Shown here in pieces: positions 12,644-24,200 of a stretch of 64,000 nucleotides of DNA. Position numbers and translations under genes: made by a program. Below the pieces are notes generated by a model. The model worked only from the letters and a program-made list of their open reading frames with translations, was not told the DNA's origin and did not search any database. The stretch's first letter is position 1; the number at the start of each line of letters is the position of its first letter. Source of the DNA: Hypomesus transpacificus (Eukaryota > Chordata > Actinopteri > Osmeriformes > Osmeridae); NCBI RefSeq assembly GCF_021917145.1, contig NC_061060.1:10317053-10381052 (forward strand). Direction: 5' to 3'.

Positions 12644-13565
12644 TAGGGGTGTCACGATACCAAAAATTCAGTAGTCGGTGCCAATACCATTAAAATAACA
12701 CGATTCTCGATGCCGATTTCGATACCATGGTAAAAAAAAAAGAGGATTGTGTAAGATTCCATGTAGGCTACTTGAACCATGAACTTCTTTAAAATATTTG
12801 AAAAATAGCAAAATGTCCTACAAAGACATACAAAACATGTGCAATAGAGCATAGCACAACATAATAAAGTGCAATTAAGCCATTCAGCTAACAAGATGAA
12901 CATGACATGAGTTTACCTTCTAAGCTATGGGCTAACGTTAAAACTACAGCTAACCTAAACTATGTACATAAGCCATTGTAACACACGTGCCCACCATCTC
13001 AAACATAATGTAACGTGTATTTTAGTATGACAGATGAAACAAACAGAAAAAGAGCATTCTTTGGATGTATTCAGAATTTCGCCGCGACTTCAAGGAACAT
13101 TGATTTATTTTGTATGATGCCAGATGTTAGCATCGGTGCTGCGCCTCTTCTGGAACTGAATCAGAACTTGCCTTGAATTCTTTAAACAAATGCAGATGAC
13201 GATCTTTCAGGTGCTTAGCTAAATTGGAAGTATTCCCCCTTGGTCTGAAGACTGCGGTAGCATTTTTTGCATAATGGCTTCTGCGGATTAATTATAACGC
13301 CACGGTCATCTGCCTCAAACGCAAACTACTTTTTTTGCCTTTCTTGTCAACAAGTCGAAGCGGGGCGATCGCTAAAGCAGCAGTTGTTATCTTGTCTTCT
13401 TAATGTAAACGTCGACTGGAACACTCCTGAAGGCGCAGCACCGATGCTAACATCTGGCATCGGCGTTCACGGTACTTACGGTGCTTCAAAAAAATGGGCA
13501 TCGTCGGTGTTTTGTTATTTTAGCATCGGAAGGTACCGTAAGTATCGGTTCTCGTGACATCCCTA
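12644..13565 (-). mobile_element. hAT-family DNA transposon, decayed, with target-site duplication
   Basis: This is a 922-bp insertion flanked by a perfect 8-bp duplication, CATTTCAA (12636-12643 and 13566-13573). Its ends are imperfect inverted repeats, TAGGGGTGTCACGATACC and, from the other end, TAGGGATGTCACGAGAAC. An 8-bp duplication and these termini are diagnostic of hAT elements. Minus-strand sequence at 13190-13271 still encodes a BED-type zinc finger, but the frame upstream is interrupted and no catalytic domain remains, so it cannot move by itself. Confidence 0.85.
13190..13271 (-). pseudogene. BED zinc-finger remnant of a hAT transposase
   Basis: The minus strand encodes CKKCYRSLQTKGGNTSNLAK followed by HLKDRHLH. 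This is the C-x2-C and H-x4-H pattern of BED fingers found at the N-terminus of ZBED-like hAT transposases. It lies inside the 12644-13565 element. Stops in the surrounding frame show it is no longer a complete gene. Confidence 0.7.
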
Positions 13566-14445
13566 CATTTCAATTTGTGTAATATGGGTGGTTGTGTCTC
13601 AGTGTGTGAGGCTTGTTTGTGTAGCTGACTGAGTCCTTACAGTCAGTGCACGCTGTACTATTAAAGCCCTTCCAGGAGGCAAACACAGCAGGCTCAGCCA
13701 CACTTAATTACATGCAACGGTAGCTCACTTCATTATCATGATACTCTATTCCTGTAACTTAGGGAGATTTTGCAAACAGGGCAGAACGAAGGGGAAACTT
13801 TCCAATTTGGAATGAGGAGAGGCGGCCACGAGAGCTGTCGGCGAGACACCGTCCCAAACTCCGCCGAAGCCAATCAGAGCTTCAAGGTGTTGCTCGGAGA
13901 CGGGGGCTTGAGAAGAGGATGCAGGCGTATCCATCAGGGCTCACATGAGCGAGCACATGTGGCAACCCTCCTCCCCAGCCTGCCTGTCCCTTCCACTTCC
14001 AGCTCCATCCAGCATCCACAGGGATACAGTGTGTGTGTGTGTGTGTGTGGGGGGGGGGGGGGTAAAGAAATGCAGCCCGCTGCCTGACAGAAGCAGAAAG
14101 GTGGATGAAGAGGGAAAGGAAGAAAGGAGGGATGCATAGAGGGAGAGGGACAGAGACGGGCGCTTCTGCATGGAGATGGACGTGCGTGTGCATGTGCTAT
14201 ATGCGAGTGTGTGTGTGTGTGTGTGTGTTTGTATTGCGTTTGAGTGCAAGTGGGCGTTCCCAGTACCTCTGGGAAGAAGCATCCTATTCCTTTAAAGATT
14301 ATATAATAAGAAGCATAAAACATTTCAGTTGGTCTTCTTAGTCAGAACCAATCAATGGCCATTACTCTGTATCAGCAGTACAGGGAGATGGAAGGAGAAG
14401 AACAGAGAGATTCTCTGTCCTCGCTGTTATGGCATACATTCTCAT

Positions 14446-14449
<4 letters not shown>

Positions 14450-14497
<48 letters not shown>
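14450..14497. repeat. CA microsatellite
   Basis: About 24 uninterrupted CA units. Further CA/GT runs lie at 14030-14048, 14205-14228, 14716-14732, 19610-19710, 24355-24380 and 25240-25260. Confidence 0.9.
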
Positions 14498-14499
<2 letters not shown>

Positions 14500-15462
14500 C
14501 CATACAATCACATACCTAAACACACACACACAGAGACATGAACACAGTCTCCCTCCTTTATCTTTGAATTAGGATCGATAATGTTAGTGTGTAAGATGTC
14601 AGTTACCCTCTGGCTATGGCAACAGCTATTCTTCCAGGGGTCCACAGTACTGACCTAGCAAGTGGATACAAGTTAGATTTATGGCACACACATGACCACA
14701 GTCAGGTAGTAGGAGTGTGTGTGTGTGTGTGTAAGTTATGTGCACGCATGTACAAATGTATTTGCATGCGTGCATGTCTGTGTTTTGGTGAACCAATGTC
14801 CAATTAAAGCAGTGCTGGGGATGAGCTGGACCAACAGCAGCATAAGGTCATTCATCTTGTGAAATGAAGCAGGTGACCTCTGACCTTCGCTTGGCAGATG
14901 AAAAACAGGGCCCTGTGATTTATGACGTGAAGGAGGGAATGTTCCGGTAGCTTTGAGAGGGTCTTCAGTTAATCCACCTCACAACACTCCCACAGCCGTC
15001 TGCCTGATCTCTGCTCTCACAGCCCCACGTTACATAAAGCTACCTGGATGACCACAGAAGCGCACGCACACACACTAAACCATTGTCACACAAAAAAAAC
15101 GCCCCTTACACACACACACACACTGTGTAGAGCTCTCAGTAATTTCTATGCATTCTCAGAGAAGCAATGTGACTAGCCCTTAGTCACCTGACAGGATGCA
15201 TGCCCATTTAAGGAGAGTCGGTAGTGAGGCAGTCTTAAAGGGGCAGTCACATTACGCCACTTATTGAGTTTCTGTTTCACATCGATGTACGTGGTGAGGA
15301 AACTGCAGAGAGGGTGGGAGGTGGCTGGACATTCAAGTCAGTTTCAGGAAAGTTTTCCTGGAAGAATATGTAATCTATAAGCAATGAGAAACAAAAGTGT
15401 TGCATCGGAACAGCTGATATGTGTGAGTTACTGTAAGCATGCACACTGTGCACTATGAACTC

Positions 15463-15463
<1 letters not shown>

Positions 15464-15517
<54 letters not shown>

Positions 15518-15655
15518 ATCTCTCTCCCCCTCTCTCTCTCCCCCCCCCCCCTCTCTCTCTCACTCTCTCTCTCTCACACACACACACACAGAATGTCTCT
15601 CTTTCTCACCCGCTCATACCCCCCCCCCCCCCCCACACACACACACACACACACA
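15464..15655. repeat. compound CT, poly(C) and CA repeat
   Basis: (CT)n at about 15464-15511 runs into C-rich and CT-rich blocks (15525-15575), then CA (15576-15590), poly(C) (15619-15633) and CA again to 15655. The CT strand here is complementary to the GA block at 16074-16471. Confidence 0.85.
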
Positions 15656-15920
15656 CTACTGTGGTCTACAGAGATAGAGAAGGTGAACCTGCCAGGGAGC
15701 CTCCTGTTTGCACTCCCAGAACCAGGGAGACAAAGGCTCCACTGCTCTGACTCCTATTAATAGGCCCCAGTGGCAGAGAACAGCTGCTCCACCAAAATGC
15801 ACAGCACATCCAACTGATAGAATAATGATAGGGAGAGAGAGGGAAAGGGAAAGAGAGAGATGAGGAACAGAGAATATGAAGAGATGGTAGAGTAGTGTAG
15901 GAGGGGGTATGATGTGAGAA

Positions 15921-15951
<31 letters not shown>

Positions 15952-16073
15952 TAAAGGGGGATGAGTGGGAGGTGAGGGGACAGACTAGAGGCAGGGGAAA
16001 AGGAAGGTGCAGTAAGTGATGGTGTATGAGGGAGACATTGGGCCAAGAAGACACTATAACCAAGCAGAGAGAA

Positions 16074-16093
16074 AGACAGACAGACAGACAGAC

Positions 16094-16130
<37 letters not shown>

Positions 16131-16389
16131 GAAGAAGAGAGAGAGAGAGAGAGAGGAAGAAGAGAGAGAGAGGAAGAAGAAGAGAGAGAGAGAGAGAGGA
16201 AGAAGAAGAGAGAGAGAGAGAGAGAGAGAGGAAGAAGAAGAGAGAGAGAGACAGGAAGAAGAAGAGAGAGAGATAGGTACCCTGAGTGGGAAGAAAGGCT
16301 ATGACTGGAGGGAACATTACTGAAGCATGCTGTGGAACAGACGGGGAGTAGGAGATATGAGAGAGAAAGAGAAAGGGAGGGAGTGAGAG

Positions 16390-16471
<82 letters not shown>
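16074..16471. repeat. compound CAGA and GA repeat
   Basis: It begins with about six CAGA units (16075-16100), continues with GA interspersed with GAAGAAGAA triplets to 16270, and ends with a pure (GA)n run from about 16393 to 16471. It is purine-only on the plus strand for long stretches. Confidence 0.85.
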
Positions 16472-16476
<5 letters not shown>

Positions 16477-18229
16477 AGACAATAATGAAGAGTGTGAATC
16501 CATGTGTGTATGAGAATGCATAATCATCTCTTGAATGTTTTACACATTTGAATGCGCTGCAGCCAGTGATGCATCTAAATCCTATGGTCCTTGTTGAATA
16601 AATACAATTTATAGATGGGAGGATGTGCACTATCATGCATGTGTGTGTACTGTATAATGAAAATGTGACTGAAAATGAGAAAGAGATGCAAAGGCATAAA
16701 ATGAAAAAATGGAGAAGAGAAGGGAGAGCAAGAAAGACAGAGAAAGGCAGAGAGAGAGTAAGGGAGAGACCAATGGAAAGAGTGAGAGAGAGAGAGGGAG
16801 AGAAAGAAGAGAGAGAGAACAGTCTGTAGGGATGCAGGCAGGGGGAGGAATGTGGTTTCCATGGCAACCTGAGGAAGGCTGAGCTCTGGGTGTCCGTTCC
16901 AGCTCTGACTGCGCGTTGCACTGCACCGGCCCTCGCTTCTCTCTCTCTCTCTTTCTCTCTCTCTCCATCCTCCCCCCTTCTCTCTCTGTTCCTCCCTTCT
17001 TCCCTCCCTCCCTCCCCTCCCCTCATGTGTGCATCCTCTGCTGCCTCCCTCCTTCCCTTCCTTTGTGTGGCAGAGAGAAACCCAGCTCCCTGTGACATCC
17101 AGCTCCACATTATCCAGGCCGGCTCTTCCCTCAGCGCCTGGAGTCAAACTGTACTGTCACCGTGGGTTTCATGCAGACATTACATTATCATAGGAGCTCA
17201 GTGATCCTGTACCAGCGTGCCTCACCCCCCCCCCCCCCCCCCCCCACCACACACACACAGCCCCCCCACCTCCTTCTTCTCTAAAGCCCGTTCCTCGTGT
17301 CTCCGCCCCTTGCACTAGTTCTGGGCTCAGCTGAAAAGCCAGCGCCTGCGGCCACTCTGCTGCCATGGGCCGCTGGGCGTGTTGTGATGGGGAAGGCATG
17401 TGGGAACACGGCCGGCCAGGAGACTGGGGAGCTTGGCCGGCAAGCTCGTCTAAAACACTGTGTGTGTGTGTGACTGTCACCATGACACCACTGCAGTTAC
17501 AGACCTCCGTACTAAAGGGATGAATGACAGTACGTCGACACAAAGCAGCACAACAGAGATATAACGCTGTCGGGAACACAAGACCCAAATTGACACAATC
17601 CAGCCCAGTACTACGAAAACTATACAGAAAACTAAAGATTGGAAACGTCAACGAGCGCACATCCTGCACATCGAAACCAGTCAGAGTGAGAGGATAAATA
17701 CCCTTAGACATCAAGCACCATCTGTTCAGTGTTGCCATAATTAGTTTAAATGATGTCACCATGTTAGTCGCGCGCATTCCTCATCCACATCACACTGAAA
17801 CACAACATGAAGATAAGGATAATACACCGCCACATACACAACAGTCCACCACCTCAATCAATGCACTGCTAAGAGCCTAACTATGAATGAGGTTCTGAAA
17901 TCGATCCTAAGGAAGGTTCCAGTGGGTTCAGTACAGGCTGGGGTCCTGACACTCACACTGACATCATCGGTCTGAGTCTCTGGTAGGTTCCGTTGGTTCT
18001 GGGATTCTATGTGAAGCGCTGTGGGCTCCGCTGGTTAATAACATGTTTAAAAGGTCATTCAGCTTAATGAACAGTAACAAACGTGTCAAGACGTTAAGGG
18101 CACCCTGTGACGCTTCGCTGAGCAGGCTGGCACGCACAACAAACACTCATCGGTGCATAGTTTTGTTCAGGGCGTTTCCCCGCCCCCCCTCCCCCCGGTT
18201 GACCCCTCGGTGACCCCTCCCTCACTGAC

Positions 18230-21200
18230 CTTGGGGGCGTGGATGTGGGAGCGGCTCACCAGCCCCGACACCAGCTCCACCTTCTGAGGGCTCCGCCTGC
18301 TGAGCACTCGGACCCGGGACACCCCCTCGCTGTCCTCCTCGTCTGGCTTCTACAGGGAACAGGGGGGCAGTGTCAAAACAGCAAGAACGACCCAGTCACA
18401 ATGAGGCTTTATGGAAAAGGCCTACAGCATGAACTGCTTACCTATGGATACATCTGTCTGTATCTGCACATTAATGATGGAAAAACACTCAGATAGATGT
18501 GAAAAATCCGAGAAATATGATCTGTAGTAACACGTGCAGCAGGATATCTAACTTTATGAGCTGAAAAGACCTTCAAATAGTGTAGAAGAGTTGGAATAAC
18601 CCTAGCTGCTCACTCTCCCTCTCCCCCCCACCGTCTTTCTTTCTTTTCTTCTTTCTGTCTGTCTTGCTAATGAGCACTGACATGTATGTGTTGTTCAGAC
18701 AGCAGCAGAGCAGAGACCAGCAGAAACAAAGGAGTGAGGGCTGGACCGGATGGTTCAGTCTGTTACATGTCTGCGAAACACTGAGACTATAGGATGACTG
18801 GAGAGGAATGGGGTGAAAGCAGAAAGGTGTGATCTCCAATGTTTTAGCTAACATACAGTGCAGAGAGGGAGACGACCTAAATGTCCTAAGAAATCGGCTT
18901 AAGATGTCGACAGCTATTAATATTTTTTTTTTGGATCCCATTGAGCATTGAGCCATTTAAGTTCAACCTGACATTGACACAGGAGCTGCTTCAGTCCTGA
19001 GTGAGACCTGCATGGTTTGTTGCCACACGGTCTCCTGCACAGACCCTAATCATCCAACAGAGGGCAGACTTTATATCCTACCATGGCTAACTGGTGAAGC
19101 AATGTCACACACAGGGTCTGAATGAACACAGTATATGATGATCCTGACCATATCACAGGCCCCTGGTCCACCTAGCTGAAATGAAGCCTTGACTCCATCT
19201 AAACCCCTTATGATAGCACAGAATGTTTACACCCCAACACACTGACACCAGCATGCTGCAATGCAGGCTCCTAGACCTTTATGAACACATCAACATATGT
19301 AGGAGCCGAGGGGAGTGAACCTGGGCTTTGTCCCTGAATAGGCCCACACATGACCTCCTCAGTCCCTGTGCTCCGGTGGGTTGTTGAACTGAGTGTGCTT
19401 CTGTGAGCCAGTGTGGTACGCAAAGGCTAGTGTTCCAGAGATGAGAAGTGTGTTGTTCAGTGTTGGCTTAGCTGCCACGTAGCCATGGTGACAGGCAGGT
19501 CAGCTGACAGTTCCAGAGCCCAGGGTGCCCCCCTGCCCTCTCAGATGCCCCCTCTGTCTAATGGTGGCAGCTACTGTAGGTGGACACCCTGTGCAGCCCT
19601 GGAACACCCACACGCACACACACAAACACACACACACACAAGCAAGCAGACAAACAGCATGCCTATAAACTCTCTCTCACACACACACACACACACAAAC
19701 ACACACACGCACACAGTGTTCAAGAACACACATAAACACATACATGAGCACACAGACTCTGCTCATCATGAGTCAATAAACATACACAATTCATTAGTTA
19801 TATTTCAATTTCAAACTTCATTTAACAATCATGGTATGTAATGATAATTTAAGGGCCAAACCAAATGTATGGCACCAGTGACTAATTAACAGTCACCATC
19901 CTATCATTTGCATAATGATAATGTAATCCATATTCAGTCTCTCCCTCCCATCTCTACACAAGCTGCTCCTCACCCTCACCTGCCTCTCTGCACCAAATCA
20001 GTGAATTTGCAGACTCATTTAATTCCCCCCCATCCTCTACTCAGGTGACAGCATGCCTAGAATACTAAAGAGGGGAGAGGGAGGAATGGAGGGCCTCACT
20101 GGGTGGCCACTAAGCTGAGCTCTATCTCTGAGTCCCCCCGAAGCCCCTCACATACAACCCTCCTCTGCTATAGGGACCAGAGGAGGGGCTGGGGCTGGCC
20201 TCTGTAGGGCTGGGGCTGGCCTCTATAGGGCTAGGGCTGGCCTCTGTAGGGCTGGGGCTGGCCTCTATAGGGCTGGGACTGGCCTCTTTAGGGCTGGGGC
20301 TGGCCTCTGTAGGGCTGGGGCTGGCCTCTATAGGGCTGGGGCTGGCCTCTATAGGGCTGGGGCTGGCCTCTGTAGGGCTGGGACTGGCCTCTGTAGGACT
20401 GGGGCTGGCCTCTATAGGGCTGGGGCTGGCCTCTATAGGGCTGGGACTGGCCTCTATAGGGCTGGGGCTGGCCTCTGTAGGGCTGGGACTGGCCTCTGTA
20501 GGGCTGGGGCTGGCCTCTGTAGGACTGGGGCTGGCCTCTGTAGGGCTGGGGCTGGCCTCTGTAGGACTGGGGCTGGCCTCTGTAGGGCTGGGGCTGGCCT
20601 CTGAAGGGCTGGGGCTGGCCTCTGTAGGGCTGGGGCTGGCCTCTGTAGGGCTGGGGCTGGCCTCTGTGGGGCTGGGACTGGGAACCAGAAGTACAGTAGG
20701 GAGGCAGAGATGGTGGCTGGGATAGTGGAGAGAGCATTTGTGGGCTGAATTAGCTTCCCACAGGGTGGATCAGAGGAGTGGTGGGAGGGGAGTGACCAGG
20801 GGGGACTACTCTACTCTAACATTTTAACCACCTCTGGGATGAGGGAATGGGTGATGATATCCATTGATATGGATAACTGAGAATCTAGTAGCTCATTAAC
20901 ACTCTGTCAGATTCTCTCTGACTACTCTGATATTCAGGTTCCTCCCAGGCATGGCTCCTACCTTGCCCCTCACACTAAGCTCAGGATGAACAAGTGACAG
21001 CCCTGAGCTGTGCCACACAATCTTCTACATGAACACGTCAATGAGTTCAATCCCGTAAGTGATTACTGACATGTTGATTGCACATTGCCTTTTACGTACA
21101 GTGATGCTGTATAGACTTAGCACATAAATAAAAAAATATTAAAACATATTGCCATTACATGATTGTTTGAGGGGGAAGGGGCTGTTCAATCATGACAGGA

Positions 21201-24200
21201 TATAAAAACGACTTTTGGCTGGAGGAACATGTCAGGTAAGAGAGTGTTCCATCAGACAGTGTGGATTGATTTATGAGCTATCACTTTACATTAAAAACCT
21301 CTTCACTTAGAACAGCTGAGATGGCGGTTGTGGAAACACACACACGCAAGCACGCATGCACAGACACACACAGACACACACATGCCACTTTGAAGGTAGT
21401 ACTTTTCTAATCCCAGGGCTAAAACCAGACCAAAGAGTATTCACTAAATGGCCCATGGAAATCAGCCAGGGGTCAATTTCATTAGCCTTTTGGTTTGGGT
21501 TGAGCAAAGTTATGAGGCTGTATAATCATGCAGTTGCTTTGAGTTAAGGCATCACAGCCCATTCAAGAGCCGTTATGGCAGCAATGACAAGGTCCTGGTT
21601 TAAACACATAAACAAGCGTTCAATCCAATGACAGGTGCCTGCAGTACTGCACATGACCAGCTCTCATCACAGCACTCCCTCACATCCCAACTGAATGTCT
21701 ATGAAACGACCCTGTCCTCCGCGGTGATTTGCCTCACTAAAGGAGGGGAGTTTTCTCAAGCACGCACACACACACGCACACGCACGCACGCACAAACCCC
21801 CCGTTTGAACTCCCAAGTGATTCTTTTCCCTGAGCTCTGCTATAAATACGAGAGCACGTGACTTGAGGACACTTGTAATGAAAGGCCTGGGTGACATCGT
21901 CATAGCGACCCACTGATGAGCACATGGTGTCGCCAATACTCAAGTGACTAATGCAGCGGTGTCTGTCTGCTTTTTTCTCTCTCTCTTTCTCTCCCCTGCT
22001 TATCTCTCACTCAAACTTTCACTCTCCGGACACTTCCCTTCCAATTGCTCTCACTCTCGCTATCATTGCTCTCACTTCTCTCGCTTTTGCGCTCTCTCTC
22101 TCTCACACACACACACACTTTCTTCCACTGCCTAGGTGGCATGGAGTCATGGTATATGCTTAGAAATATTTCTGTGTGTTGTGCTGTATGGGAGTGAATG
22201 GACTGAGGTCATAAGGCTAGATGCGTGTGTTGTGTAATCTTGGGCGTAGTGCATGCCAATATTGACTAAGCACAGCTAGCTGATCAACACAAAGTATCAC
22301 TGAGTGTTTAGTTTCCATAATAAACTGAAGATGTTCATGTTGGTTTTACCTCCCAGGCGTCTTCACTGCTGTCCTCCTTCACATTGTTCTCAGCTGTGTT
22401 GAGCTGCAAGGTCACCTCGTAACATTCTTGAATGTCTGTGTACAAACAATACAATGATCAATAAAAAGAACCTCGTCAGTTTCATTCTTGGTTATGTTTC
22501 ACCTAGCCATGTGTTCTGACTTCAGATGAAATCTATCAGTTTGTGTTGTGCAATGTCCATGGACCCCTCTGAATGACTTGTCGACTGGCCGGCTGTGGGT
22601 GCAGCGTGTGAGCACCTCTCTCAATACACCACCACTAGGCCATGCTCTTCTCCCAAACAGGCCAGTTCAACCCTTAAGGTTTCTTTCTGCCAACCCCAAA
22701 CTGCCACATACACACTCATCCCCTCCCACATACCATTACTGTATGGCTATTACCCTCTGTTTATCATCCTTCCTAATCTAATGAAGTTTCTTAAACAGTG
22801 CTTTCAACCACCACCACCACCCCCCCCCCCCCTTTAGTGGGTCACTTGCCCCTGCCCCTGTCCTGTGGTCACCGATTGAGTGACAGCCTGTTGACGAGAA
22901 TGCAGGGGGACAATGTTGCTGATGTCACAGTCCCTCACTGAGCCCCATGCTGCACTGCTGACATAAAGAGGTCGCTGTTCTCATCCAAGGCTCATGAAGT
23001 GCTACAACTTTTTCCACGTTCAATGTCAGGACTATCTGAGCTTGGATAAGAAATGAGCTACGTGTACAAATAGGTTGTTTTGAGCTTGATAAACACTGTA
23101 CAGAATGCACTGATGTTCCCAATGTAACTGAAAGTTTGACTGCTGGGGTGTGTGTGTGTCTGTGTGTTTCGGCGTGTGTGTGGTGGGGGTTTGTGCATCC
23201 CAACAGTGTGCAGCAGTTGGAACAAAAGTGAAAGACTGGGCCATGTGACTCATCCCTGTGCAGAAAAGTGTCTGAGTGTGGAGGAGTAGAGCCCTGTGTG
23301 GGAAGAGGATTTGGCTGCCCAGCAGGTTGAAGAGTGAATGTGAGCACACACACAAGTACAGGTACTCATTTTAGCCATCGAAAATATAAAAGGGCATTCC
23401 ACGTGGCATTCCCCACGTACTCTTACTGCCTTGTGGTAGAATCACATTTTACACAAGACAGTTCTCATGGGAGTGTTGTGTTCCAGAAAATCAACTGTAT
23501 CAGGTGACCTGTTGCTATAGGGAGAAGACAGCACATTGCCATTATTTGCATACAAATCTTAGTCAAGGAGTGAATAGAAGGTGGCTCACCAGGTAGTGTG
23601 TGTACCACTCACTGGTACGATTTCAACCTGAGCAATGTTCTGCATGCCTCCCCTCTCTCTGTCCCCTACATGTCCTGTCCCTTTACACACTGTCATCTCA
23701 AGCAAAAATGCCCAAAACTGTATCTTAAAAAATCTTTGTCAAATCAAAAGCTCTAAATCCAAACGTTTTTCCCCAACCCTTCAAGTTTCCAAAAGCTGTT
23801 CCAAAGCTATTTCAACCCTCAAAGACCACATACATTCCTGACTGTGGAAGAAAAAAACCTTGTTTCCTACTAGGGAAGAAGACTTTTCTGGTTACGTCTT
23901 TCCCGGATCTCTTAACGGAGCTGCTCCCAGTGTGGGTGACCAGAGTCAGGCCTTTCTCTGGACCTCAGTCCTGGGAGCTGGGACTTTCCACAGCTCTGGC
24001 CTCTGTCCTACTGCACTCAGCAGGATCAAGCACAGTCACACTGGATCTGAATGTGTGTGCATGTGTGTGTACGTGTGTGTGTGTGGGTGAGTGTGTATTG
24101 TCTTTCTCCATTTGTTGTGAAGATATTCAAGTGGATTGGAATCATTGCTCTCCTTGCTGCCTTGGTGAATCAGCACCCAAAAAGAATGTGCCCCTAAGTG

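Larger units (their letters stand above)
10230..18229 (-). other. dlg3: dlg3 short-isoform promoter/5'UTR and intron, repeat-rich
   Basis: This lies between the short-isoform exon and the last long-isoform-specific exon. Its start (10230 to about 11400) should include the short-isoform 5'UTR and promoter. It holds an interrupted CT/GA tract directly before the ATG (10270-10305), an AT-rich block (10630-10860), and a GA block at 11057-11243. The remainder is intron with a hAT element (12644-13565) and dense CA, GT, CT and GA microsatellites. Long open frames here, including one of 484 codons at 15656-17110, are made of simple repeats. No further coding exon was recognised. Confidence 0.6.

Noticed and set aside
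15656..17110. A 484-codon minus-strand frame, very rich in Ser and Leu
   Set aside because: It is the translation of CT/GA microsatellites in a dlg3 intron, with no domain or homologue recognisable.
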